From: DATARH01 sp036489765
Lineage (GTDB): Bacteria; Pseudomonadota; Alphaproteobacteria; ATCC43930; CGMCC-115725
Assembly: GCA_036489765.1 (NCBI GenBank)
Contig: DASXFE010000133.1
Location: 1 to 64,000 of the forward strand
Length of the DNA: 64,000 nt
Reading direction: 5' to 3'
Within the stretch, counting starts at the first letter, position 1. Each line of letters opens with the position of its first letter. Positions 34,466 to 42,199 of this stretch are shown here, one piece after another. The notes under the pieces were generated by a model. It ran no database searches. It saw nothing but the letters and a program-made list of their open reading frames with translations, and was not told the DNA's origin. Both the position numbers and the translations under genes were made by a program.

Positions 34466-36094
34466 TTGAAGCCCATCAATTTCCAAACCGACCCCTCGCG
34501 CTATCGTCATTGGCGCCTCAGCACCGACGGCCCGATCGCGACGCTGACCCTCGATGTCGACCCAGCCGGCAGCCTTTTCCCCGGCGCCGAATTGAAGCTC
34601 AATTCCTACGATCTCGGCGTCGACATCGAGCTTGCGGACGCCGTGCAACGGCTGCGCTTCGAGCATCCCGAGGTGAAGACGGTCGTGATCCGCTCGGGCA
34701 AGGACAATGTGTTTTGCGCTGGCGCCAACATCACCGCGCTCGCCAAGGCGACCCATCAGCACAAGGTCAATTTCTGCAAATTCACCAACGAGACCCGCTT
34801 CGCGATCGAGGATGCGAGTGAGAATTCCGGCCAACGCTACCTCGCCGCGATTGGCGGGCCGGCGGTGGGCGGCGGGTACGAGCTGGCGGCGGCGTGTGAT
34901 TGGATCATGTTGATCGACGACCGGCGCTCGTCGGTGTCGCTGCCCGAGCTGCCGCTGCTGGCGGTGCTGCCGGGCACCGGCGGCGTCACGCGCCTCACCG
35001 ACAAGCGCAAAGTGCGCCGCGACCGCGCCGACCTGTTCTGTACCACTGAGGAAGGCGTGCGCGGGAACCGCGCCGTCGACTGGCGCCTCGTCGACGAATG
35101 CGTGCCGCCCTCCGCCTGGGACGAGAAGGTACGCGACCGCGCCCTCGCCCTCGCCCAAACCGCCGCCCGCCCGGGCAGCGCTAAGGGCATCGCTCTGCCT
35201 CCGGTCGACCCGGCGCCCTATTTGCGCCTCGACCTCGACCACGAGCGTAAACAGGCGACGATCACAATCCTGGGCCCAACGAGCCTGCCCACAGACCTCG
35301 CCGGCATCCACGAGGCGGGCGCCGCATTCTGGCCCCTCGGGGTGGCACGGGCGCTCGACGACACGCTGGTGCACTTGCGCTTCAACGAGCCCGAACTCGG
35401 CATGATCGTGTTCAAAAGCGAGGGCGACCCGGCGCACGTGCTCGTCGCCGACGCGCTTCTCGAAACCCATCGCGACGACTGGCTCGTCCGCGAAATCCGC
35501 CTCTTCTTGAAGCGCACGCTAAAGCGCGTCGACATGATGGCGCGGAGCCTCTTTACGCTGATCGAGCCCGGGAGCTGCTTTGCCGGCAGCCTCGCCGAGC
35601 TTGCCTTCGCCGCCGACCGCAGCTTCATCCACATTGGCGCAAAGGCCGGCGACAACCGGCCCGAAGCGATGCTCACCCTGTCGTCGCTCAATTTCGGCGC
35701 CTACCCGATGGGCAACGGGCTCACCCGGCTCGCCACCCGCTTCCTCGGCGAGCCCGCCAGCCTCGCCGCCGCCGAACGCGCGGCCGGCAACCCCTTGTCC
35801 GCCGAGGATGCCGACGCCCTCGGCCTTGTCACCGCCGCCTATGACGAGGTCGATTGGGACGAGGAAATCCGCCTGATGCTGGAGGAGCGCGCAAGCTTCT
35901 CGCCCGACGCCCTGACCGGGCTCGAAGCCAACCTCCGCTTCGCCGGCCCGGAAACGATGTAGACCCGCATCTTCGGTCGCCTCACCGCCTGGCAGAACTG
36001 GATCTTCCAGCGCCCCAACGCCGCCGGCCCCAAGGGCGCGCTCAAACTCTACGGCACCGGCACGAGGCCGAAATTCGACCTCGAACGGACTTAA
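34466..36094 (+). pseudogene. boxC: boxC, 2,3-epoxybenzoyl-CoA dihydrolase, interrupted by an in-frame TAG
   Basis: I chose TTG 34466, preceded by GGGGTGGG, because BoxC proteins begin like PINFQTDPSRYRHW; TTG 34433 is an alternative. The crotonase-like N-domain has GAELKLNSYDLGVDIELADA, Glu139 in GGGYELAAACDW and Glu161 in SLPELPLLAVLPG, placed like the two catalytic glutamates of BoxC. After residue 498 (GPETM) comes TAG at 35960-35962. The same frame then continues for 43 codons (TRIFGRLTAWQNWIFQRPN, ending KFDLERT) to TAA at 36094. This tail matches the conserved BoxC C-terminus, so GAG-to-TAG is the simplest change. A product ending at 35962, or readthrough, is possible; so is a base-call error. 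Confidence 0.85.
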
Positions 36095-36100
36095 GGTTTT

Positions 36101-36127
36101 CCCTCTCCGCCCACTGGGGGGAGAGGG
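36101..36127. repeat. Hairpin, CCCTCTCCGCCCA family
   Basis: CCCTCTCC (36101-36108) and GGAGAGGG (36120-36127) enclose GCCCACTGGGG. It is a near copy of the element at 29827. It sits directly after the TAA of the extended boxC frame, supporting 36094 as the original gene end. Confidence 0.7.
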
Positions 36128-36160
36128 TATTCTGGCCGCGACGATTGAGGATCGACAGCC

Positions 36161-37627
36161 ATGCCCAGCGACACTGCGGTCGATTATGACGGGCTGATCC
36201 CGAACAATGTCGGGTTGAACCAAGACCCGCGTCTTCGGCGGGCGCTGGAAAGCTGGCACCCGACCTATCTCGACTGGTGGAAAGCGCGGGGACCGGACGG
36301 GTTTCAGGAGAACCTCGTCTATCTGCGTACCGCGATCGGGGTCGATCAGGAGGGGTGGGCCAAGTTCGGCTATGTGCGAATGCCGGATTACCGCTGGGGC
36401 ATCCTCCTCGCGCCCCAGGTGCCGGACCGCCGGATCGGCTTCGGCGCACATAAGGGCGAGCCGGTCTGGCAGGAGGTGCCGGGCGAATACCGCGCGATGC
36501 TGCGCCGGCTTGTCACCGTCCAGGGCGACACCGAGCCCGCCTCCGTCGAGCAGCAGCGCCGGCTAGGCGCGACCGCGCCCTCGCTCTACGACCTCAGGAA
36601 CCTGTTCCAGGTGAATGTCGAGGAGGCGCGGCACCTCTGGGCGATGGTGTACCTCCTGCAGAAATATTTCGGCCGTGACGGGCGCGAGGAGGCCGAGGAA
36701 CTGCTGCGCCGCCGCTCCGGCGACCGCGACAGCCCGCGGCTCCTCGGCGCCTTCAACGAGCAGACGCCGGACTGGCTCGCCTTTTTCATGTTCACCTTCT
36801 TCACCGACCGCGACGGCAAGATGCAATTGCACGCGCTGGCGCAGTCGGGATTCGATCCGATATCGCGCACCTGCCGGTTCATGCTGACCGAGGAAGCGCA
36901 CCACATGTTCATCGGCCAGTCGGGCATCGGGCGCGTGCTGGAGGCGACCTGCGCCGCGATGAAAGCGGCCGGCATCGACGACCCTCATGATGTGGCGCGG
37001 GTGCGCAAGCTCGGCGTCATCGACCTGCCGACGATGCAGAAGCGCGCCAACTTCCACTTCTCGCTGACCCTCGACCTGTTCGGCGGCGAGTTGTCGTCGA
37101 ACGCCGCGAACGCGTTCCAGGCGGGGCTCAAAGGCCGTTATCTCGAAGACCAGATCGACGACGACCACCAACTGGCCGGCGCCACCTACTCGGTCCTGCG
37201 CCTCAAGGACGGCCCAGAGGGAGTTAGAGTCGAGCGTGAGGAGGTGCCGGCCCTCTCGGCGCTCAACATGCGGCTGCGCGACGATTTCGTCGCCGACGCC
37301 GAGAGCGGTGTCGAGCGCTGGTGGAACCGCATCATCGCCCGCCACGGCATCGACTATCGCCTCAAGCTCCCGCATGTCGCGTTCAACCGGCGCATCGGCG
37401 AGTTCGCCGCGATCCACGCCGACCCCGACGGCAACCTCCTCACCCCCGGCGATTGGCAGCGCCGCCGCGACGAGTTCCTGCCCTCGGCCGACGATAACGC
37501 CTTTGTCCAAAGCCTGATGCGCCCGGTGACCGAGCCCGGCAAATACGCCGCCTGGATCGCCCCGCCCCGCAGCGGGATCGACGGCAAGCCCGGCGATTTC
37601 GAATATGTGAGGTTGGCGGCGGGATAG
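36161..37627 (+). CDS. boxB: Benzoyl-CoA 2,3-epoxidase, oxygenase subunit BoxB
   Basis: The 488-residue protein (family length about 475) is colinear with BoxB: DYDGLIPNNVGL at the N-terminus, NVEEARHLWAMVYLLQKYF with Glu and His metal ligands (about 152-170), FNEQTPDWLAFFMFTFFTDRDGK, and the second ligand helix RFMLTEEAHHMFIG (about 239-252). These helices hold the diiron centre that inserts one O of O2 into benzoyl-CoA to give 2,3-epoxybenzoyl-CoA. The partner reductase BoxA is not encoded in the window. It is 66 bases after the boxC frame and in the same direction. Confidence 0.95.
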   Translation: MPSDTAVDYDGLIPNNVGLNQDPRLRRALESWHPTYLDWWKARGPDGFQENLVYLRTAIGVDQEGWAKFGYVRMPDYRWGILLAPQVPDRRIGFGAHKGEPVWQEVPGEYRAMLRRLVTVQGDTEPASVEQQRRLGATAPSLYDLRNLFQVNVEEARHLWAMVYLLQKYFGRDGREEAEELLRRRSGDRDSPRLLGAFNEQTPDWLAFFMFTFFTDRDGKMQLHALAQSGFDPISRTCRFMLTEEAHHMFIGQSGIGRVLEATCAAMKAAGIDDPHDVARVRKLGVIDLPTMQKRANFHFSLTLDLFGGELSSNAANAFQAGLKGRYLEDQIDDDHQLAGATYSVLRLKDGPEGVRVEREEVPALSALNMRLRDDFVADAESGVERWWNRIIARHGIDYRLKLPHVAFNRRIGEFAAIHADPDGNLLTPGDWQRRRDEFLPSADDNAFVQSLMRPVTEPGKYAAWIAPPRSGIDGKPGDFEYVRLAAG

Positions 37628-37629
37628 CA

Positions 37630-37692
37630 CTGGACCGCCGGCGTCTCGCCCGCAAACATGAGGGAAATGCGGGCGAGACGCCCGCGGTCCAG
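37630..37692. repeat. Hairpin repeat, GCGGGCGTCTCGCCCGC family, copy 1
   Basis: A 25-base left arm (37630-37654, CTGGACCGCCGGCGTCTCGC...) and right arm (37668-37692) pair with one mismatch around a 13-base loop. Other copies are at 40211, 58828 and 60739. Confidence 0.85.
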
Positions 37693-37704
37693 AGAGAGGC
37701 CGCT

Positions 37705-38847
37705 ATGCCCCTACCCCCTTACGATGCCTCCGTCCTCCCCGCCGGCATCCGCTCACGCTTTGTCGAACGGGTGAACGGGCTGCGCGTCCACATCCTCGAA
37801 GCGGGCGCGGCCGACCGGCCGTTGCTGCTTCTGCTGCACGGGTTTCCGGAGATCGCGTATTCGTGGCGCAAGGTGATGCCGGTGCTGGCCGAGGCCGGGT
37901 ATCACGTCGTCGCGCCGGATCAGCGCGGGTATGGGCGGACCGAGGGATGGAGCGCCAATTTCGATGACGACCTCGCACCGTTCCGCCTTCTGAACGCGGT
38001 GCGGGACGCGGCGGGGCTGGTCGCGGCGCTCGGCTACAACCATGCAGACGCGGTCATCGGGCACGATTTCGGCGCGTCGGTCGCGGCGTGGTGCGCGCTG
38101 GTGCGGCCCGACATGTTCCGCTCGGTCGCGCTGATGAGCGCGCCGTTCGACGGGCCCCCGGCGCTGCCGTTCGCAACCGACGGCAAGGCGTCCGCCCCAC
38201 CGCCGAGCCCGACGATCCACGAGGCGCTCGCCGCCCTCTCGCGCCCGCGCAAGCATTATCAATGGTGGTACTCGACGCGCCCGGCCAACGACGCGATGTG
38301 GCACTGCAAGCAGGGCGTCCACGACTTCCTGCGCGCCTATTTCCACCACAAGAGCGCCGACTGGAAGGCCAACGAACCGCATCGCCTCGCCGCCTGGGCG
38401 GCCGAAGAGCTGGCGAAGATGCCGACCTATTACGTGATGGACCTTGCCGACGACATGGCCGTCGGTGTCGCGAAGGAGATGCCGTCCGCGGCAGAGATCG
38501 CCGCTTGCCAATGGCTCCCAGACCGCGCGCTCGCGGTCTACGCCGAGGAATACGGGCGCAACGGGTTCCAGGGCGGGCTCAACTGGTATCGCTCGCGCAC
38601 CGGCGGGGCGTACGAGGCCGAATTGCAGCTTTTCTCCGGCCGCACGATCGACGTGCCGTCCATGTTCATCTCCGGCACGAGCGATTGGGGCGTCTACCAG
38701 CGCCCCGGCTCCTACGAAAAGATGCAGGGAACGTCCTGTACCAACATGGTCGGCTGCCATCTCCTCGACGGCGCCGGGCATTGGGTGCAGCAGGAACAGG
38801 CGGCGCGCGTCTCCGAATTGCTGGTCGAGTTCCTGCGGCGGCGATAG
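37705..38847 (+). CDS. Epoxide hydrolase-like alpha/beta hydrolase
   Basis: The 380-residue protein has the soluble epoxide-hydrolase layout: oxyanion HGFPE (45-49), PDQRGYGRTEG, nucleophile Asp121 in IGHDFGAS, a long helical cap with tyrosines (HYQWWYSTRP, MPTYYVMDL), and a terminal catalytic His in GAGHWVQQE. The Asp nucleophile separates it from esterases; haloalkane dehalogenase is a less likely alternative because HGFPE favours epoxides. Being next to boxB, it may dispose of epoxides escaping from BoxB, but this is inference. Confidence 0.88.
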   Translation: MPLPPYDASVLPAGIRSRFVERVNGLRVHILEAGAADRPLLLLLHGFPEIAYSWRKVMPVLAEAGYHVVAPDQRGYGRTEGWSANFDDDLAPFRLLNAVRDAAGLVAALGYNHADAVIGHDFGASVAAWCALVRPDMFRSVALMSAPFDGPPALPFATDGKASAPPPSPTIHEALAALSRPRKHYQWWYSTRPANDAMWHCKQGVHDFLRAYFHHKSADWKANEPHRLAAWAAEELAKMPTYYVMDLADDMAVGVAKEMPSAAEIAACQWLPDRALAVYAEEYGRNGFQGGLNWYRSRTGGAYEAELQLFSGRTIDVPSMFISGTSDWGVYQRPGSYEKMQGTSCTNMVGCHLLDGAGHWVQQEQAARVSELLVEFLRRR

Positions 38848-38878
38848 GCTGGCGGCCAACGATCGGTCGGAGGAGCAA

Positions 38879-39799
38879 ATGAAGGCGGCCCTACTCAGCA
38901 AGCATGGCGGGACCGATGTGTTCTATTACGGCGACACGCCCGACCCGGTGCCGGGCCCCGGCGAGATCGTCGTCGACATCCATGCCGCCAGCGTCAACGC
39001 CGCCGACTACAAGGTGCGGCTCGGCAGCTACGATTCGAAGCTGAAATTCCCTTACATCCTCGGCCGCGATTTCTCGGGCGTCGTCAGCGCGGCCGGGCCG
39101 GGGGCCGACCTCAAAATCGGCGACGAGGTGTTCGCCGTGTGCGACGCCGGGATCGAAGGCGCCTATGCCGAGAAGATCGCCATCAAATCGGCACTCGCCG
39201 CGATCAGACCTGCGAAATTGAGTCATGAGGAGGCCGCGGCGATGGCGCTGACGAGCCTCACCGCGATCTGGGCGATCGAGGACACGGCGCAGCTCAAAAA
39301 AGGCGAGACCGTGCTGATCCAGGGCGGAGCCGGTGGGGTCGCGGGATTTGCGATCCAGCTTGCGAAGCATATCGGTGCGACCGTCATCACCACCGCCAGC
39401 GCCCGGAACCACGATTACGTAAAGGGCCTCGGCGCCGACCGGATCATCGACTACAATACCGAGGACTTCACCAAGCTCAGCCGCACCTGCGACGTCGTCT
39501 TCGACACCGTCGGCGGCGACGTGCAGGTGCGCTCGTACGAGGTGCTGAAGCCGGGCGGACGCCTCGTGTGGATCGCCGCCGCGCCGTCCGGGTTCAAATC
39601 CGACCGCAGCGACGTGCAGGTGCTGCGCCCCCGCGTCGCCCGCGACCGCCCGCATCTCGAACGGATGAAAGAGCTGCTCGCCGCCGGCGCGGTGTGGCCG
39701 CCGGCGATCCATCGCTACAAGCTCGCCGATGCCGCCGAGGCGCACAAGATCAGCGAGGGGCGGCATTTGCAGGGCAAACTGGTGCTGACAGTGCGATAA
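38879..39799 (+). CDS. NADPH:quinone reductase-type zinc-independent MDR oxidoreductase
   Basis: ATG 38879 follows GGAGGAG. The 306-residue protein has MKAALLSKHGGTDVF, PGEIVVDIHAASVNAADYKVR, GRDFSGVVSAAGPGA, the NADP-binding LIQGGAGGVAGFAIQLAK (about 140-157) and a terminal GRHLQGKLVLTV. Catalytic zinc ligands are absent, as in quinone oxidoreductases and enoyl reductases. It likely reduces quinones or alpha,beta-unsaturated carbonyls. It lies 31 bases after the epoxide-hydrolase-like gene, so both may share a transcript. Confidence 0.88.
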   Translation: MKAALLSKHGGTDVFYYGDTPDPVPGPGEIVVDIHAASVNAADYKVRLGSYDSKLKFPYILGRDFSGVVSAAGPGADLKIGDEVFAVCDAGIEGAYAEKIAIKSALAAIRPAKLSHEEAAAMALTSLTAIWAIEDTAQLKKGETVLIQGGAGGVAGFAIQLAKHIGATVITTASARNHDYVKGLGADRIIDYNTEDFTKLSRTCDVVFDTVGGDVQVRSYEVLKPGGRLVWIAAAPSGFKSDRSDVQVLRPRVARDRPHLERMKELLAAGAVWPPAIHRYKLADAAEAHKISEGRHLQGKLVLTVR

Positions 39800-39827
39800 C
39801 CCATCGCAAACCCAACAGGAGGAACCC

Positions 39828-40202
39828 ATGGCTGGCAACGGACAAACCGTCATCGATCTCGACAAAAAGCGTATGGACGCGATGGCCAGCAAGGACATCG
39901 CGACGCTAAACGACATCATTTCCGATGAGCTCGTCTATACCCATTCGTCGGCTCGGCTCGACACCAAGAAGAGCCTGATCGGCAACATGGAATCGGGTTC
40001 GACGATCTACACCTCGGTGGTGCCGTCGGATGTGACGGCGCAGGATCTCGGCGACACGGTCGTGCTGACCGGCTCATGCAAGATCAGCGTGATGTCGAAC
40101 GGCAAGCCGAACTCGTTCGGCGTCCGCTTCACCGACGTCTACTCTAACAAGGGCGGCAAGTGGCAGATGGTCACCTGGCAATCCACCCGCACGCCGGATT
40201 GA
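39828..40202 (+). CDS. NTF2-like/DUF4440-type small protein
   Basis: The 124-residue protein (start ATG 39828 after AGGAGG) has the cone-shaped NTF2-like pattern: a helix with LDKKRMDAMASKDIATLNDI, DELVYTHSSARLDTKKSLI, strands with VVLTGSCKISV and GVRFTDVYSNKGGKWQMVTWQ. Members act as small-molecule isomerases/hydratases or nuclease-like accessory proteins. It is 28 bases downstream of the MDR reductase and likely in the same operon. Substrate unknown. Confidence 0.83.
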   Translation: MAGNGQTVIDLDKKRMDAMASKDIATLNDIISDELVYTHSSARLDTKKSLIGNMESGSTIYTSVVPSDVTAQDLGDTVVLTGSCKISVMSNGKPNSFGVRFTDVYSNKGGKWQMVTWQSTRTPD

Positions 40203-40210
40203 GGTTTGAG

Positions 40211-40271
40211 GGAGCGCGGGCGTCTCGCCCGCAATTGTTGGTGAAGGGTGCGGGCGAGATGCCCGCGCTCC
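40211..40271. repeat. Hairpin repeat, GCGGGCGTCTCGCCCGC family, copy 2
   Basis: GGAGCGCGGGCGTCTCGCCC (from 40211) pairs with the arm at 40249-40271, with one mismatch over 23 positions. It lies between the NTF2-like and methyltransferase genes and probably ends the upstream transcript. Confidence 0.85.
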
Positions 40272-40286
40272 TTACGGGGCGACCTC

Positions 40287-40946
40287 GTGACGGATGAATT
40301 AGGCCTTCCACCCGGAGCGTTCGACCGGATCGACGAGTCGCTGGACGAGGAGTTTTATGGCCCGGCGCGGCTCGTCTATCACATCGACGACCACGCCATC
40401 GCGATGCTGACCGATTTCTACCGCACCGCCCTGCCGGCCGGCGGCTCCGTGCTCGACCTGATGTCGAGCTGGGTCAGTCACCTGCCGCCCGAGATCGAGT
40501 ACCGCGAGGTGATCGGTCACGGCATGAACGAGGAGGAGCTCGCCGCCAACCCGCGCCTCACCCGTCACTTCACCCAGAACCTCAACGCCAACCCCGCGCT
40601 GCCGCTCGCCGACGACAGCCTCGACGCGGCGACGATCTGCGTCTCGATCCAGTACCTGCAGCAGCCGGTCGCGGTCTTGCGCGAGCTTGGCCGTGCCCTC
40701 CGGCCCGGCGCCCCGCTCGTCATCAGCTTTTCGAACCGCTGTTTCTGGACCAAGGCCGTCGCGGTCTGGCGCGCGGTCGGTGACAGCGGCCACGCGGCGC
40801 TCGTCCGCCGCTATCTCGATGCCGCCGGCTTCACCGACATGGAAACCCACCAGCTCGCCAAATATGTCGAGGACGAGCAAGACCCGATGTACGCCGTGGT
40901 CGGGCGGGCTGCACAGGGGGTCCTTCCTCCGCTTCTCCGGCGATGA
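40287..40946 (+). CDS. SAM-dependent methyltransferase-like protein
   Basis: GTG 40287 excludes the preceding repeat from the protein, giving 219 residues (MTDELGLPPGAF). Motif I is VLDLMSSWVSHLP near residue 72, a divergent form (DLMSS instead of DxGxG). The Asp in LPLADDSLDAATICVSIQYL and the following LRPGAPLVISFSNRCF match class I motifs II and III. This 'DLMSSW' group is common in Proteobacteria and cyanobacteria, mostly uncharacterised. The changed glycine-rich loop leaves SAM binding open. Confidence 0.8.
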   Translation: MTDELGLPPGAFDRIDESLDEEFYGPARLVYHIDDHAIAMLTDFYRTALPAGGSVLDLMSSWVSHLPPEIEYREVIGHGMNEEELAANPRLTRHFTQNLNANPALPLADDSLDAATICVSIQYLQQPVAVLRELGRALRPGAPLVISFSNRCFWTKAVAVWRAVGDSGHAALVRRYLDAAGFTDMETHQLAKYVEDEQDPMYAVVGRAAQGVLPPLLRR

Positions 40947-40983
40947 GCCGTGGGCCATTTATCAGCCGCCGGTTCGTTTGAAA

Positions 40984-41011
40984 CATGGTCCCGGCTTTTA
41001 CCGGGATGGCG
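40984..41011. repeat. Half copy of the CCCGGC...GGGATGGCGG repeat
   Basis: CATGGTCCCGGCTTTTACCGGGATGGCGG corresponds to the right half of the long element at 61227-61331. Its own CCCGG/CCGGG stem is five base pairs. It lies in the 136-base spacer before the LLM gene. Confidence 0.6.
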
Positions 41012-41082
41012 GATTGGAGTTGGACCGTGACGTAGACGCCCGTGTAGTCTCCCGCCCGATCAGATCATCGGGAGTTCCCCTT

Positions 41083-41976
41083 ATGCAGCTCGGCAGCCTC
41101 CTACCACTGGGCGATATCGGCGGCGAGCCGGAGATTTTGCGCGAGTATGCCGAGGCGGCGGAGGAAACCGGGTATCACTTCGTCGAGGCGGCGGACCATG
41201 TACTCGGCGTCAACGCGGCGAGCCGGCCGGGGTGGGACCGCAACACCAACGACGACCTGTTCCACGACCCGTTCGTGCTCTTCGGATACCTCGCCGGCGT
41301 AACCAACAAGCTCGGCTTTTCGACCGGGGTCCTGATCCTGGCGCAGCGGCAGGCCGCGCTTGTCGCGAAACAGGCGGCGTGTCTCGATGTCTTGTGCGGC
41401 GGGCGGTTTCGCCTCGGCATCGGGGTCGGGTGGAACGAGACCGAATACGTCGCGCTCAACGAGAATTTCCACAATCGCGGCCGCCGTTCCGAAGAGCAGG
41501 TGGAGGTGATGCAGGCGCTGTGGGCCCAGCCGCATGTCGCCTTCAAGGGCAAATACCACACGGTCGACGACGCCGGCATCAACCCGCGCCCGAAATCGGG
41601 CCGCGTGCCGGTATGGTTCGGGGGACACCACGACCGCACGCTCGACCGCATCGCCAAATGGGGCGACGGGTGGATGCCCAACGCCTATCCGGCCGACCAG
41701 AGCGCCCTCGACATCTTCGCCGACCTCAGGCGCCGCATCGAGGCTGCCGGGCGCGACCCGAAGGATGTCGGGATCGAGGTCTGGACCTCGATGGGCTCGG
41801 GCAGCGAGGCCGATTGGGCCAAGGAGGCGAAATTCTGGAAATCCGCCGGCGCGACGCATCTCTGCCTGACGACGACCTTCCACCGCCGCCACCACCACCG
41901 CCTCGCCGGCACCTCGATGACGGACCACGTCGTCGCCCTCAAGCGCTATCACGCAGCCGTCGCCGACGCGCTGTAG
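41083..41976 (+). CDS. LLM-class flavin-dependent oxidoreductase
   Basis: ATG 41083 (GGGAG nine bases upstream) encodes 297 residues: MQLGSLLPLGDIGGEPEIL, FVEAADHVLGVN, LGFSTGVLILAQRQAALVAKQ, the family core GGRFRLGIGVGWNETEYVAL, and PVWFGGHHDRTLDRIAKWGDGW. It belongs to the F420-annotated LLM group, as does the protein at 21332, with which it shares the core block. The HRRHHHRL stretch near residue 272 is an unusual basic loop. It stands alone between two repeat-bearing spacers. Confidence 0.87.
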   Translation: MQLGSLLPLGDIGGEPEILREYAEAAEETGYHFVEAADHVLGVNAASRPGWDRNTNDDLFHDPFVLFGYLAGVTNKLGFSTGVLILAQRQAALVAKQAACLDVLCGGRFRLGIGVGWNETEYVALNENFHNRGRRSEEQVEVMQALWAQPHVAFKGKYHTVDDAGINPRPKSGRVPVWFGGHHDRTLDRIAKWGDGWMPNAYPADQSALDIFADLRRRIEAAGRDPKDVGIEVWTSMGSGSEADWAKEAKFWKSAGATHLCLTTTFHRRHHHRLAGTSMTDHVVALKRYHAAVADAL

Positions 41977-42199
41977 ATCCTCACAAAGCGGCATCGAGAC
42001 GGTGGGAACAATATCCTTCGACGCGGAGGTCGCTGGCTAATCAGGCGGGTCGCAGAGGAGTGTTTTAGCGCGTGAAGCGCGCAGTCCTTCCACTCCGCGT
42101 CCTCTGCGATTGCTCCGCGACCTCCGCGTCAAACATCGGATTTCCTCACTGCCTCACCGCCTCATTGTGAAACCGATTTCTGAAAAGGGGAGAAAACTG
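41977..42199. repeat. Nested hairpin repeats before the amidohydrolase gene
   Basis: An outer pair (CACAAAGCGG near 41982 with CCTCATTGTG ending 42169) belongs to the ACAAAGAGGCGGTGAG family. An inner pair, ACGCGGAGGTCG (42021-42032) with CGACCTCCGCGT (42118-42129), belongs to a CGCAGAGG family and encloses GCAGAGGAGTG/CACTCCGCGTCCTCTGC and a TAGCGCGTGAAGCGCGCA core. One element appears inserted within another. Confidence 0.65.

Noticed and set aside
32467..34479. A very long open frame on the minus strand opposite benzoate-CoA ligase
   Set aside because: It is antisense to a gene with full ANL motifs. Its text is low-complexity Arg/Gly/Asp/Val-rich, as expected when high-GC codons are read in the opposite frame.
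39580..39600. tRNA-like GGGTTCAAATCC box
   Set aside because: It lies inside the reductase coding frame and no acceptor stem or anticodon arm could be folded around it.
40248..40286. Upstream start for the DLMSSW methyltransferase
   Set aside because: The extension is encoded by the hairpin repeat at 40211-40271, so GTG 40287 is preferred.
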